Positions 1-8,625 of a DNA stretch of 43,865 nt are shown piece by piece; the first letter of the stretch is position 1; every line of letters begins with the position of its first letter. This stretch comes from Lachnospiraceae bacterium (GTDB taxonomy: Bacteria; Bacillota; Clostridia; Lachnospirales; Lachnospiraceae). Below the pieces are notes generated by a model. It searched no databases and was not told the origin of the DNA. It was given only the letters and a program-made list of their open reading frames with translations. The stretch is taken from contig JAAWKM010000012.1 of NCBI GenBank assembly GCA_022797375.1, positions 1 to 43,865 on the forward strand, written 5' to 3'. A program made the translations under genes and the position numbers.

Positions 1-82
1 GTACTTTGGGATTTTATGCGCCGCTGCGTATGCCAACGTAGTGCGAACGTGCCCTGGAATGGAATAATTTAGCTGGACACAG

Positions 83-148
83 AAACCCTGCGTCCGTTTT
101 TACACAAACTCAAGATAACTGGAAATTTTATGAAACGGACGTGGGTTT
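83..148. repeat. short inverted-repeat element, family 2 (CGTCCGTTT ends)
   Basis: The ends are inverted copies of each other: 83-99 reads AAACCC-TG-CGTCCGTTT and 133-148 reads AAACGGACG-T-GGGTTT. The right half (AACTGGAAATTTTATG followed by AAACGGACGTG) recurs near 11420-11618, where it is interrupted by another repeat, and the CGTCCGTTTCATAAAA end recurs at 3615 and 43765. It looks like a small non-coding mobile or structured repeat. No clear target duplication is visible. It lies just upstream of the promoter at 162-190. Bases 1-82 hold no gene I can recognise and may be more of the same repeat material. Confidence 0.6.
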
Positions 149-161
149 AAAAGTAAAATTG

Positions 162-190
162 TTGCATTTATTCATATATTGCTATATAAT
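162..190 (+). promoter_or_regulatory. sigma-A promoter for the PocR/MCP gene
   Basis: TTGCAT at 162-167 and TATAAT at 185-190 are separated by exactly 17 bases. The -10 box is perfect consensus. The promoter leaves a leader of about 150 bases before the coding start at 348. Confidence 0.7.
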
Positions 191-347
191 AGTATTGTTA
201 GATTTAAACAATAAATTTTATTTCTTATAAATTTTTTTGTCTGTCTTGCACTTCTATATTGCAAGTGGAATAGAATTTGCAAGATAAGTAGAATTTATTA
301 CACAATAACAGACAGGTTTACTGTATATTGTGGGGATGGAGGATTTT

Positions 348-1133
348 ATGAATATAAGGGATTTTTTAGATATCAGGAAATTACAAGAATTACAAGATAA
401 TTTCTCTGATGCAACAGGCCTGGCTGCCGTACTGCTTGATAATAAAGGCGAAAGAGTTACCAAGGAAAGCAACTTTACAGATTTTTGCATGAAATACACA
501 CAAGGTTCTGACGAAGGCAGCCACCGCTGTACTAAATGCCAAAATGAAAACTCTGGTGTCTACTACTGCCACGCAGGGCTTATGGCGTTTTCCATTGATA
601 TTATGATTGGCAGTGAGAAAATCGGAAAAGTTATTGGCGGACAAGTGCTTCCAAGAAAAGCTGATGAAGAACAATTCCGCAGGTTAGCATCTGAAATCGG
701 GGTTGACCAGGATTCTTACATAAATGCACTTAAAAAAGTTCCTGTAGCCAATGAAAAGAACATCAGGTCAGCTGCTGAATTATTCGGACAGATTGTTAAT
801 ATGTTTGTAAACCTTGAATATTCACATAACAGCAATGGTGGCAAACTTGGACAGCTGCAGGATGAAATCAACCATGCAACTAATATTATCCAGAAAATTA
901 ATACTAACACAAGTTCCCTTAAATCAATTGCCAACAAGCAGAAAATGCTTTCATTAAATGCTTCCATTGAAGCAGCAAGAAGTGGTGAAGCCGGTGTAGG
1001 ATTTGCAGTCGTTGCGAAAAGCATGGGTGAATTATCTTCACAGTCTGCTACAATTTATGGCGATATCGAAAAATCTGTAATAGAAGTTACAGATTCTATC
1101 GAGAAACTTGCCTCTTTATTTGAAAATAGTTAA
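348..1133 (+). CDS. PocR-domain protein with methyl-accepting chemotaxis signalling tip
   Basis: A soluble protein of 261 residues with no membrane segment. The N-terminal half looks like a PocR ligand-binding domain, with a cysteine-rich stretch (HRCTKCQ, then YYCHAGL). The C-terminal half contains the chemoreceptor hairpin-tip signature (LNASIEAARSGEAG, GFAVVAKSM), but the coiled coil is much shorter than in a normal receptor. GTG at 330 and ATG at 336 are in frame, but GGAGG at 338-342 sits 5 bases before ATG 348, so 348 is the start. The family is thought to sense small metabolites. A cytoplasmic input to CheA, or a stand-alone regulator, are both possible; no che gene lies nearby. It is monocistronic, with its own promoter and terminator. 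Confidence 0.8.
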   Translation: MNIRDFLDIRKLQELQDNFSDATGLAAVLLDNKGERVTKESNFTDFCMKYTQGSDEGSHRCTKCQNENSGVYYCHAGLMAFSIDIMIGSEKIGKVIGGQVLPRKADEEQFRRLASEIGVDQDSYINALKKVPVANEKNIRSAAELFGQIVNMFVNLEYSHNSNGGKLGQLQDEINHATNIIQKINTNTSSLKSIANKQKMLSLNASIEAARSGEAGVGFAVVAKSMGELSSQSATIYGDIEKSVIEVTDSIEKLASLFENS

Positions 1134-1170
1134 GCTTATAACTCTTTTTTCATATATTTTTCTTTCATCA

Positions 1171-1203
1171 AAATATGGAGCCTGTAAATGGCTCCATATT
1201 TTT
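1171..1203 (+). terminator. rho-independent terminator of the PocR/MCP gene
   Basis: A perfect 12-bp stem (AAATATGGAGCC at 1171-1182 with GGCTCCATATTT at 1190-1201) has a 7-base loop and is followed by a run of T. It lies about 40 bases after the stop. Confidence 0.85.
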
Positions 1204-1293
1204 GTATCTGTTAGTCCAATTATACATTAATTATTTAACCTGAGTCCGGCTACATCCCGCATTTAGATGGTTATAAAATAAGTTTAAAACATT

Positions 1294-2988
1294 TTATTGT
1301 TCAAGCATTTTATCAAATTCTTCCTCCGTAATTTCTTTCAAAGAATCTTTATCAATAACCAGATATATTGCATCTTTGATATTTGATTCATTTAGATATA
1401 TTTCAGTGCCAGCAGTACCAGTATATGTGCCAGATTTACTGTCAAAATGGAAATTGTCAAGTGTATTAGCTATAAGCCCTGCAATATTTTTTTCTTTGTA
1501 CTGCCATACATTTAAAGATTTGTTATAAGTTATTCCATATTTTTTAAATTTTTCTAATGTCTGGCTGTCATCTTCCCCATTTTCAGAACTTGCATAATCT
1601 ATATCTGTATTATTTACAGAATTTTTTTTGCTTTCTATACTGGTGACATCATTTATTGTAAAATAATATGATGTGTCACTATCGTACTTTTTTATATTAT
1701 CTATGCTGCTGCCGTTAGAATTAATTTCTGTAACAGGTGAATTTTCTGGAATTTCAACCTCTTTAATGCCAGTAATTTCATTATTATGGTTTCTTATTAC
1801 CCTGATTCCTGTTTTGCCAGTTTCATCAGTAATATGGGTATAAGTATTTTTTTCTTTCTGGTCATGGAAATATCCAACTACTTTTCCATTGTACATAATG
1901 TGGCCAGATTCTTCATTATATGAAAGACCATATTTTTCATATTCCTTGAAATCTTCTTTATCAACAAAACCATGCAGGTTATCTGGTGATTCTGTATTTT
2001 CATAGCTGGCAGCATTAGTATTATTTTGTATAGTGGCATTGTTTTTACTTCCAGGTTCTCCCTTTGCGAATACTGTTACAGCAGTGCCTAATATAATTGC
2101 GGCACATACTACACTAGAGATAGTTGCTTTTTTATATTTCATAATTGCCTCAATCCTTTCTTGTACAGGTTTCTTTCCAAATTCATTAGAAAAGAATCCG
2201 GATTCATATTGGTTCTCTGCAAAATTTATAAGTGCCAGTGCATAATCCCTTTTTGCATTGCTTCCAAATACAGAAAGCACTTTTTCATCACATGACAGTT
2301 CCATGTCATGGTTAAATAAAATATACATTATCCATACTAATGGATTAAACCAGTGTATGCATACAGCAGATAATAATATAATTTTACGCAGGTTGTCAGC
2401 TCTTTTAATATGCACTAGCTCATGTGTAATAATATATTTTAAATAAATGCTTTTTTCTGTTTTAAAAAATTTAGGGAAAACAATTTTAGGATGTAATACC
2501 CCAAATGTTAAAGGTGTATAAATCCTGTCAGAAACTAGCAAACCTGTTTTTGCAGGGATATTTGCAAGCTGCCTTAAATAGTTTGCCTGGTCTTTAGGAA
2601 CAGGCAGTGCTTCCTGTATTTTTCTATATTCTTTTAGGTATAACAATGTAAAAGTCATAAATAATGTTATCATAACTATTATCCAGATAAGCACTGGTAT
2701 TTTAATGTTATTTGTGTTATTAACTGCCTGTGGAATAGCAGAATTTCTGGTTACATCATGTAATTTAATAATACTATTCTGGATATCGCTGGCGGGACTT
2801 GTGGTATTTATTGCAGGTACAGATATACCATATTTAAGTGGAAGGTCAAATGGGATAAGCAGCCTTAAAAGTGCAATATCCCATAATAGTGAAAAAGTTC
2901 TTTTAGGAAGTTTTCCAGTTAAAAGAAACCGCAATATTATTACCAGCATTATAAGGATTCCGCCAGACAAGCTGGTTTTTAGAAGCAT
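1294..2988 (-). CDS. BlaR1-type M56 family membrane metallopeptidase
   Basis: 564 residues. Membrane helices lie near residues 8-24, 35-48 and 98-118. The zinc protease motif HELVH is at residues 189-193, followed by a LSCDE segment, and a last helix falls near residues 290-310. The family cleaves or inactivates a partner BlaI-type repressor when its outer domain senses a signal. Here the outside part is not a penicillin-binding domain. It carries two related units, KYGLSYN...YNGKVVGYF and KYGITYN...YKEKNIAGL, of unknown ligand. The repressor gene lies 10 bases upstream, so the two are co-transcribed. No beta-lactamase or other obvious target gene is nearby, so the regulon may be elsewhere. 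I see no clear terminator after the stop. Confidence 0.85.
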   Translation of the reverse strand: MLLKTSLSGGILIMLVIILRFLLTGKLPKRTFSLLWDIALLRLLIPFDLPLKYGISVPAINTTSPASDIQNSIIKLHDVTRNSAIPQAVNNTNNIKIPVLIWIIVMITLFMTFTLLYLKEYRKIQEALPVPKDQANYLRQLANIPAKTGLLVSDRIYTPLTFGVLHPKIVFPKFFKTEKSIYLKYIITHELVHIKRADNLRKIILLSAVCIHWFNPLVWIMYILFNHDMELSCDEKVLSVFGSNAKRDYALALINFAENQYESGFFSNEFGKKPVQERIEAIMKYKKATISSVVCAAIILGTAVTVFAKGEPGSKNNATIQNNTNAASYENTESPDNLHGFVDKEDFKEYEKYGLSYNEESGHIMYNGKVVGYFHDQKEKNTYTHITDETGKTGIRVIRNHNNEITGIKEVEIPENSPVTEINSNGSSIDNIKKYDSDTSYYFTINDVTSIESKKNSVNNTDIDYASSENGEDDSQTLEKFKKYGITYNKSLNVWQYKEKNIAGLIANTLDNFHFDSKSGTYTGTAGTEIYLNESNIKDAIYLVIDKDSLKEITEEEFDKMLEQ

Positions 2989-2998
2989 AATTTTTACC

Positions 2999-3358
2999 TC
3001 ACTTTATCTGGTTTGCCATATCTTTTAATTCCTGTATTTCATCATGGGTTAAAGTCTGGCCTGATAATAAAGCAGCAAAAAACTGTTTTTTAGAACCGTT
3101 AAACATTCTCTCAACTAATTCCTCTGTTTCATAAGCCTGGACATCCTCTTTGGAAATAACTGCTTTACATATAAATTTCGGTTCAATACGTTCTATTGCA
3201 CCTTTATCTATACACTTTTTAATAACTGTATATGTAGTATTCCTGTTCCAGCCAGTTTCTTCTTTTAGTATCCGGGCAATCTGCCCAGCGGTTAAATCAC
3301 CTTCTCTCCATAATATTTCCATAACCTTCAGTTCTGAATCAAAGAGTTTAATTTTCAT
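2999..3358 (-). CDS. BlaI/MecI/CopY family transcriptional repressor
   Basis: 119 residues: an N-terminal winged helix (ELKVMEILWREGDLTAGQIA, then GWNRNTTYTVIKK) and a C-terminal dimerisation region ending in helices rich in E and K. Such proteins bind inverted repeats as dimers and are released by proteolysis through a BlaR1-type partner, here the next gene. An in-frame TTG at 3370 exists, but GGAGGA at 3363-3368 lies 4 bases before ATG 3358 and fixes the start there. Three operator-like palindromes overlap and flank its promoter, so it very probably represses itself. Confidence 0.9.
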   Translation of the reverse strand: MKIKLFDSELKVMEILWREGDLTAGQIARILKEETGWNRNTTYTVIKKCIDKGAIERIEPKFICKAVISKEDVQAYETEELVERMFNGSKKQFFAALLSGQTLTHDEIQELKDMANQIK

Positions 3359-3374
3359 AATTTCCTCCAAAATG

Positions 3375-3452
3375 ACTATTGCAATAGTGGTTACATTTTT
3401 ATACTATCACAATAGTCATATATAGTCAATAATTTTTTACTATTCAAATAGT
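3375..3452. promoter_or_regulatory. three operator-like palindromes before the BlaI-type gene
   Basis: Three 14-bp sites of the form ACTATT-NN-AATAGT occur: 3375-3388 (ACTATTGCAATAGT, perfect), 3403-3416 (ACTATCACAATAGT) and 3439-3452 (ACTATTCAAATAGT). Centres are 28 and 36 bases apart. Their position over the promoter suggests binding of the BlaI-type repressor. The rule is read directly from the sequence; the protein assignment is inferred. Confidence 0.75.
3401..3429 (-). promoter_or_regulatory. sigma-A promoter of the BlaI/BlaR1 operon
   Basis: On the - strand, TTGACT (3424-3429) and TAGTAT (3401-3406) are 17 bases apart. The middle palindrome covers the -10 box and part of the spacer, the classic arrangement for repression by steric block. 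Confidence 0.75.
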
Positions 3453-3489
3453 CATTTATTAAAAAATTTACAATTTTCCCTATTATTTC

Positions 3490-3656
3490 CTAATAATCCT
3501 GTGCTGTTGCCATAATTTGTGCTGTTGTATCCTGTGACTGCCACATACACCAATAGTTGTGGAAGCTTGCCATCAGCCTGGATGCATTGTTGTTCCATAT
3601 AAGGAATAAATTTGCACGTCCGTTTCATAAAATACCTATATAATTAAATCGTCCAT
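3490..3656 (-). pseudogene. possible broken small gene with a repeat end inside it
   Basis: On the - strand a good gene start is visible: TATAAT at 3698-3703, GGAG at 3666-3669, ATG at 3654-3656. It reads only MDDLII before TAG at 3636-3638. The family 2 repeat end (3615-3634) follows at once. Beyond it a 43-codon open stretch ends at 3490 and contains SFHNYWCMWQSQDTTAQIMA. A second frame, from ATG 3628 to 3452, is also open for 58 codons. One reading is a gene interrupted by a repeat insertion; the other is a chance open frame. I do not recognise the protein. The rest of 3453-3792 shows nothing else. Confidence 0.3.
3615..3634 (-). repeat. family 2 repeat end (CACGTCCGTTTCATAAAA)
   Basis: CACGTCCGTTTCATAAAAT matches the end of the element near 131-143 (reverse orientation) and the element at 43765. 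Only the end is recognisable here. It borders the broken start codon region at 3636-3656. Confidence 0.5.
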
Positions 3657-3792
3657 AAGCTTGTTCTCCTTTGGTAATCTTTTTAATAGCCAATTAAATT
3701 ATACCATAGAAGCCTGCTTATGGACTTTTATTTTGCCAGACTAATGTTATTTATTATAGTAATTTATGTTACAAAAATGGTTAAAAGAATTA

Positions 3793-5211
3793 TCAGAAAC
3801 GGAAATCCCTCTTACCGCTATTCATTTCATTTAAGTATTCCATTGCCTTATTCCTTACATTATCATTTGGCACTTTAAGAATTTCCCTGGATATAAGTTC
3901 CTGTCCAATACGTTTTGTATCTTCTGCTGCATAGTCTTCGAGATATTCTTTAAGCGTCATAAGTGCATTTGGCTTGCAGCAGTTTACTATCTGCCCGCTT
4001 TTTAAAAGTGACATAAACCTGTCACCTGTCCTGCCTGCCCTATAACATGCAGTGCAAAAACTTGGTATATATCCAAGTTCCATAAGCCATTTTACAACTT
4101 CATCAAGAGTACGTGTATCGCTTACATCAAACTGGGCAGAACTGTCATCCCTTACAGGTATGGCATACCCGCCTACACTTGTACGTGAGCCGCCGCTTAT
4201 CTGTGAAATTCCAAGTTTAAGGACTTTCTCTCTTGTCTGCTGTGACTCTCTTGTTGAAATAATCATGCCTGTATATGGGACTGCAATTCTTATTATTGCA
4301 ACAATCTTCTCAAATATATCATCTGGGACAGCATTGCTAAAATCTGCTGTATCAATATCATCAGCAGGGCATACCCGCGGAACACTTATAGTATGAGGAC
4401 CAGTTCCATGCACTGCTTCCAGATGTTCTGCATGCATAAGTATCCCTACAAGCTCATAGCGGTACATTTCAAGACCAAAAAGCACACCGATGCCTACATC
4501 ATCAATACCACCTTCCATAGCCCTGTCCATAGCCTCTGTATGGTATGCATAATCATGTTTAGGTCCTGTAGGATGCAGTTCTTCATATGACTTTTTATTA
4601 TATGTTTCCTGGAAAAGAATATATGTACCAATACCTGCATCCTTAAGCTTTGTATAATTTTCTACAGTAGTAGCGGCAATATTTACATTAACACGCCTTA
4701 TTGCCCCGTTTTTATGTTTAATGCTGTATATAGTATCTATACTTTCAAGTATATATTCCAGCGGATTGTTTACAGGGTCTTCCCCCGATTCAATTGCAAG
4801 CCTTTTATGACCCATATCCTGTAATGCAATTACTTCTTTTTTAATTTCTTCCTGTGTAAGTTTCTTTCTTGGAATATGCTGGTTCTTATAATGGTATGGG
4901 CAATATGTACATCCATTTACACAATAATTTGAAAGATACAGTGGCGCAAACATTACAATTCTTCTTCCGTAGAATTTCTCCTTAATCTCCACTGCAAGCT
5001 TCTTTATCTCTGCCTCCGCCTCTGGATTATCACATTCAAGCAGGACTGCTGCCTCTTTATGCGAAATTCCTTTAGCAAGTTTAGCCTTCTCAAGAATTTC
5101 ATATACCAGTTCCATATTATCCTTATTTCTCCTGGCATAATCAAGACATTCCAGTATTTCCTCATTATTAATAAATTCTTCTGCTTTCATAGATTTTGGA
5201 TTATAACCCAT
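3793..5211 (-). CDS. hydG: [FeFe]-hydrogenase maturase HydG, radical SAM tyrosine lyase
   Basis: 472 residues, the normal HydG length. The radical-SAM cluster motif C97-VNG-C101-TY-C104 lies near the N-terminus. The C-terminal CTAC...NCC motif, which holds the auxiliary cluster, distinguishes HydG from ThiH. HydG splits tyrosine to give the CO and cyanide ligands of the hydrogenase H-cluster. hydE, hydF and the hydrogenase itself are not in this window. It lies 22 bases downstream of a PAP2 gene on the same strand and is probably read from the same transcript. GGAG at 5224-5227 lies 12 bases before the ATG. Confidence 0.95.
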   Translation of the reverse strand: MGYNPKSMKAEEFINNEEILECLDYARRNKDNMELVYEILEKAKLAKGISHKEAAVLLECDNPEAEAEIKKLAVEIKEKFYGRRIVMFAPLYLSNYCVNGCTYCPYHYKNQHIPRKKLTQEEIKKEVIALQDMGHKRLAIESGEDPVNNPLEYILESIDTIYSIKHKNGAIRRVNVNIAATTVENYTKLKDAGIGTYILFQETYNKKSYEELHPTGPKHDYAYHTEAMDRAMEGGIDDVGIGVLFGLEMYRYELVGILMHAEHLEAVHGTGPHTISVPRVCPADDIDTADFSNAVPDDIFEKIVAIIRIAVPYTGMIISTRESQQTREKVLKLGISQISGGSRTSVGGYAIPVRDDSSAQFDVSDTRTLDEVVKWLMELGYIPSFCTACYRAGRTGDRFMSLLKSGQIVNCCKPNALMTLKEYLEDYAAEDTKRIGQELISREILKVPNDNVRNKAMEYLNEMNSGKRDFRF

Positions 5212-5233
5212 CTTTTATTACATCTCCTTTTTG

Positions 5234-5797
5234 TTAGCTTAAAGTATCTTTTTTATTATTTATATTGTACAGTTTTGGATAAATAACCATACCTGTCACA
5301 ACACCACATAATATTCCAACAATAGCCCCTCCAATTACATCTGTAGGATAATGTACACATACATATATCCTTGAAAGAGCCATTAATATAGAAAATATAA
5401 TCATTACTGTCCCTAATCTTTTATCTGATATAATAAATACAGGGACAGAAGCAGCAAATGCTATCGCTGTATGGCCTGAAGGAAAGGAATAATCTGTCTG
5501 CGGCCCTACAAGGCATCTTATCTGCTCCATTGCATCATATGGCCTGGTTCTCGCAACTACATTCTTAAGAACTACATTTACCACAATAAAACAAAGCACA
5601 AGAGATATAGCACATCCAAGCCCCTCCTTACGTGTACCCTTATATGCTATAAGCGCAGCAATTAGCAGCACCCATATTAATCCTGCATTGCCAAGCGATG
5701 TAAACCATACTACAACATCATTTAATACATCATTACGCAGATTATCCTGTACAAAAAAAAGTATATTGCTGTCAAGTTCCATTAACCACTGCCACAT
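5234..5797 (-). CDS. PAP2 superfamily membrane phosphatase
   Basis: 187 residues with about five membrane helices. All three catalytic motifs are present: K78-x6-R85-P86, PSGH (106-109) and SR(142-143)-x5-H149-x3-D153. Members remove phosphate from lipid pyrophosphates such as undecaprenyl pyrophosphate, or from phosphatidate, on the outer face of the membrane. A BcrC-like role in cell-wall lipid recycling is plausible but not proven. GGAGGAG upstream supports the start. It is upstream of hydG; no functional link is evident. Confidence 0.85.
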   Translation of the reverse strand: MWQWLMELDSNILFFVQDNLRNDVLNDVVVWFTSLGNAGLIWVLLIAALIAYKGTRKEGLGCAISLVLCFIVVNVVLKNVVARTRPYDAMEQIRCLVGPQTDYSFPSGHTAIAFAASVPVFIISDKRLGTVMIIFSILMALSRIYVCVHYPTDVIGGAIVGILCGVVTGMVIYPKLYNINNKKDTLS

Positions 5798-5928
5798 TAA
5801 CTTCTCCTCCTAAGTAATTTATATAATTTATAGATTAAATATATACCAATTGTGTAAATAGCCAGACCAACGGATTTCCTATATGATATATTAGCACAAC
5901 CACCAGCACGCCGCAATCTATATTTTAT

Positions 5929-6031
5929 GCTACTATCCATTATTAAAATCCAATAGTGGCATATTAGTGCTTCTAGTACTGTTTATATAAACATTCCGCA
6001 CCAAAAACGTGCAAAATAGCACTGTCAGACT
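5929..6031 (-). repeat. decayed copy of the GTTACTATTCACAG repeat family (copy F)
   Basis: The segment aligns in order with the reverse complement of the copy at 11435-11598: GCTACTAT at 5929, AGTGCTTCTAGTACT at 5966-5980, then AAAAACGTGCAAAATAGCACTGT. The far end is missing, so the copy is truncated. It runs up to the stop codon of spmB. No target duplication remains. The rest of the 5798-6030 gap shows no gene. Confidence 0.6.
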
Positions 6032-6579
6032 TATATTCCAAGAAACCTGGTTATAACAACACATGCCGCCATTCCGGCAAATGTACAGATTAATGCTCCT
6101 GCAAGCATCCAATTCATTCCTGTAACCGGTTTATGTTCTTTATCCCCTGTTGCCATAAAATAAACAGATATTGTATAAAAAATTGTTTCCGAACAACACA
6201 TAAGAAGCGATGCCATAAAACCTGTATTAGAGTCTGTCCCAAAGTTCTTATATATATCTGTTAAAAGCCCTGTTGCTGCCGATGATGAAAACATCTTTAT
6301 TAAGGAAAGTGGTACTAACTCCGCTGGAAAATGTAAATATTTCATATATGGTGACAAAAATTCCCCTAAGACTTCAAGTGCACCAGAAGCCCTTAAAAGC
6401 CCTATAGCCATCATAAGCCCTATTAAAGTAGGCAGAATATTAAAAACCACCTTAAAGCCATCTGCTGCCCCACGCGTAAAAGCGTCAAAAATATCAACTT
6501 TATTTAAAAGCCCATAACCTATAACATAAAATATCAGGACAGGTATAATTAAATTTGATATAAAAGTTACTACATTCAT
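6031..6579 (-). CDS. spmB: spore maturation protein B
   Basis: 182 residues and strongly hydrophobic, with a nucleoside-recognition (gate) fold: helices around residues 8-25, 45-62, 85-110 and 155-178, and motifs ILPTLIGLMMAIG and SSSAATGLLTDIY. SpmB works with SpmA in dehydration of the spore core and affects spore heat resistance. spmA normally sits directly upstream; here it is absent and the upstream neighbour is a divergent regulator gene. The 3' end abuts a repeat relic, so the stop region may have been reshaped by it. Confidence 0.85.
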   Translation of the reverse strand: MNVVTFISNLIIPVLIFYVIGYGLLNKVDIFDAFTRGAADGFKVVFNILPTLIGLMMAIGLLRASGALEVLGEFLSPYMKYLHFPAELVPLSLIKMFSSSAATGLLTDIYKNFGTDSNTGFMASLLMCCSETIFYTISVYFMATGDKEHKPVTGMNWMLAGALICTFAGMAACVVITRFLGI

Positions 6580-6839
6580 GCTTTCCTACATCCTTTCTGT
6601 TATTTACTGGCTGGAATAAATTTTCTTATACATGGCATGTTTAAATCTTCATGCCCACTTGCTAAACGCCCATTTTTTTTATATAATTATTATTGTTTTA
6701 TGATATAGTGGCTGTTTTATGGTAAAAACATATTTCCCCTATAAAAGAACTTATGTCTTTACCTTATTATTTATGCTGCTTTATGGTGATTGCAGTTAAA
6801 TATTCAGATACCCGCCGGTTTTTATAAAAAGGAGGAATA

Positions 6840-8399
6840 ATGTATTCAGTATTTATTGCGGATGATGAATTAATTATACGCCAGGGGTTAAAATGTATAA
6901 TAGACTGGGAGGCCCTGGGATTTAAAATCACAGGTGAAGCTGCCAATGGCGATGATGCACTCAATTATATTATTACTAATTCTCCTGACCTGGTACTAAT
7001 AGATATACGGATGCCTAAAATGCATGGCCTTGAAGCTGTTGAGGCAGCACGCAAAAATGGATTTAAAGGCAAAGTTATAATATTAAGCGGATATACAGAC
7101 TTTAAATATGCACAGTCTGCCATAAAAAACGGGGTAGATTATTATCTTACAAAACCACTTGAAGAGGACGAGCTTACAGAAACCCTTATAGAAATAAAGG
7201 AACAGCTTGGCAAAGAAGAAATAAACCAGAACACGCTTAGCCAGTACAGGGACAGGGCTAAGGGGATGATACTTCTTGATATCCTTACTAATAAAATAAA
7301 TATACAAAATATTAATGTTAAAGATATAAACCTTATTGCAGATAAATACCAGGTTGTAATATACGAAAATTACAGCCGTCATTCTACCAGCCTGCAATAC
7401 AGATTTTCAGACTTGCTAAAAGTAACTAATGAATCTAACAGTTCATATGATAATATTAAAATAGATAAGAATGAGGTTATTCTTTTAAAGGGAACTTTTA
7501 CACTTAATAAATTCCAGGAATTTCTTGAGCATTACAGCCGTGAATTAAAACCACAACAGAATTCCCCACTTGACTCCCTTTTTATTGCATATGGACGGGA
7601 AGTAGATTCACTTGAAGATATACATATATCTTACCAGGAAGCCTTAAAACTTATGCAAAGAAGATTTTTCTGTGAGGACAAACAGCATACTATAGGTTTT
7701 GAACAGCTTCCGAAACCATCCAGCCAGTCTGGTTACTGTCTTTCACCTGATGTCCTTAACGAATACTGCGAACGCCTTGCTGGCTATATACAGGCTTCCA
7801 AACGCAACCAGGTTGCAGAAACCCTTCATGAACTGGAACATAACCTTTACAATTCAGATAGTGGTATTCCACGCATTAAACTATTCCTTACTGACCTTTA
7901 CTTATCTATTAAAGAAAAAATATCGCACCTTTACCATAGTGCTGGTATTGCTTTTCCAGGCAATGCAGAAATTATTGACTATATTAACAGCAGATATTAT
8001 TTATATGAAATCATGCTTTATTTTACAGAACAGTTTGATATGATAATACGTACTATTGGAAACCCGTCAAGCGAAGGAGTAATGGACGATATAATACACT
8101 ATATTGAGCATAATTATATGGATAATATAAAGCTGGAAACTATTGCACCTCTTTTTGGATATAACAGTTCATATCTTGGCAAAATTTTTAATAAAAAAGC
8201 AGGTGAAGGCTTTAATGTTTTTGTTGATAAAGTACGCATCAGGCACTCGAAAGAATTTCTTCTTAACAGCAACTTAAAAGTATATGAAATATCGGAAAAA
8301 GTCGGATATAAAAATGTTGACTATTTCCATACTAAGTTCAAGAAATATGTAAATATGAGTCCTGCAGAATTTAGGAAAAAGAATAAAAAAGAAGATTAA
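6840..8399 (+). CDS. AraC-type response regulator (YesN-like)
   Basis: 519 residues. The N-terminal receiver domain has acidic pocket DDE (8-10), phospho-acceptor D55 (LIDIRMP) and K105 (YLTKP). A linker of about 280 residues follows, then a C-terminal AraC DNA-binding domain with two helix-turn-helix units (LETIAPLFGYNSSYLGKIF and VYEISEKVGYKNVDYFHTKF). Such regulators usually pair with a membrane sensor kinase and control carbohydrate uptake. No kinase or transporter is adjacent, so it is an orphan here. GGAGG at 6831-6835 is 4 bases before the ATG. The gap 6580-6839 carries no gene. Confidence 0.92.
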   Translation: MYSVFIADDELIIRQGLKCIIDWEALGFKITGEAANGDDALNYIITNSPDLVLIDIRMPKMHGLEAVEAARKNGFKGKVIILSGYTDFKYAQSAIKNGVDYYLTKPLEEDELTETLIEIKEQLGKEEINQNTLSQYRDRAKGMILLDILTNKINIQNINVKDINLIADKYQVVIYENYSRHSTSLQYRFSDLLKVTNESNSSYDNIKIDKNEVILLKGTFTLNKFQEFLEHYSRELKPQQNSPLDSLFIAYGREVDSLEDIHISYQEALKLMQRRFFCEDKQHTIGFEQLPKPSSQSGYCLSPDVLNEYCERLAGYIQASKRNQVAETLHELEHNLYNSDSGIPRIKLFLTDLYLSIKEKISHLYHSAGIAFPGNAEIIDYINSRYYLYEIMLYFTEQFDMIIRTIGNPSSEGVMDDIIHYIEHNYMDNIKLETIAPLFGYNSSYLGKIFNKKAGEGFNVFVDKVRIRHSKEFLLNSNLKVYEISEKVGYKNVDYFHTKFKKYVNMSPAEFRKKNKKED

Positions 8400-8446
8400 A
8401 AGAAAACAAATAAAGCCAGGCTTTAACAGCAAGGTTTTTCACAGAA

Positions 8447-8475
8447 TTGACATATTGGCTATTTAATGGTACACT
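8447..8475 (+). promoter_or_regulatory. sigma-A promoter of the tRNA-Leu gene
   Basis: TTGACA (8447-8452) and TACACT (8470-8475) are 17 bases apart. The promoter lies about 58 bases before the tRNA. Confidence 0.75.
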
Positions 8476-8533
8476 AATAAAGCATGGTAATTGCATAACT
8501 TTTTTGCAAAGCCCGTGCTTTCATGTTACACAT

Positions 8534-8615
8534 GCGGAAATGACGGAACTGGCAGACGTGCAGGATTTAGGTTCCTGTGTTGTAAAACGTGAGGGTTCGA
8601 GTCCCTTTTTCCGCA
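8534..8615 (+). tRNA. tRNA-Leu (anticodon TAG)
   Basis: The acceptor stem GCGGAAA (8534-8540) pairs with TTTCCGC, followed by discriminator A at 8615. The anticodon stem CAGGA/TCCTG encloses the loop TTTAGGT, giving anticodon TAG, which reads CUA and CUN leucine codons. A long variable arm and a TTCGAGT T-loop are present, as expected for a class II tRNA. The CCA end is not encoded (GTG follows) and must be added after transcription. Confidence 0.95.
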
Positions 8616-8625
8616 GTGTTAAATC

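Noticed and set aside
1294..2988. Beta-lactam sensor with resistance function
   Set aside because: The outside region has no penicillin-binding motifs and no beta-lactamase is in the window.
3793..5211. Thiamine enzyme ThiH
   Set aside because: The C-terminal cysteine cluster (CTAC...NCC) and length are those of HydG, and no thi gene is nearby.
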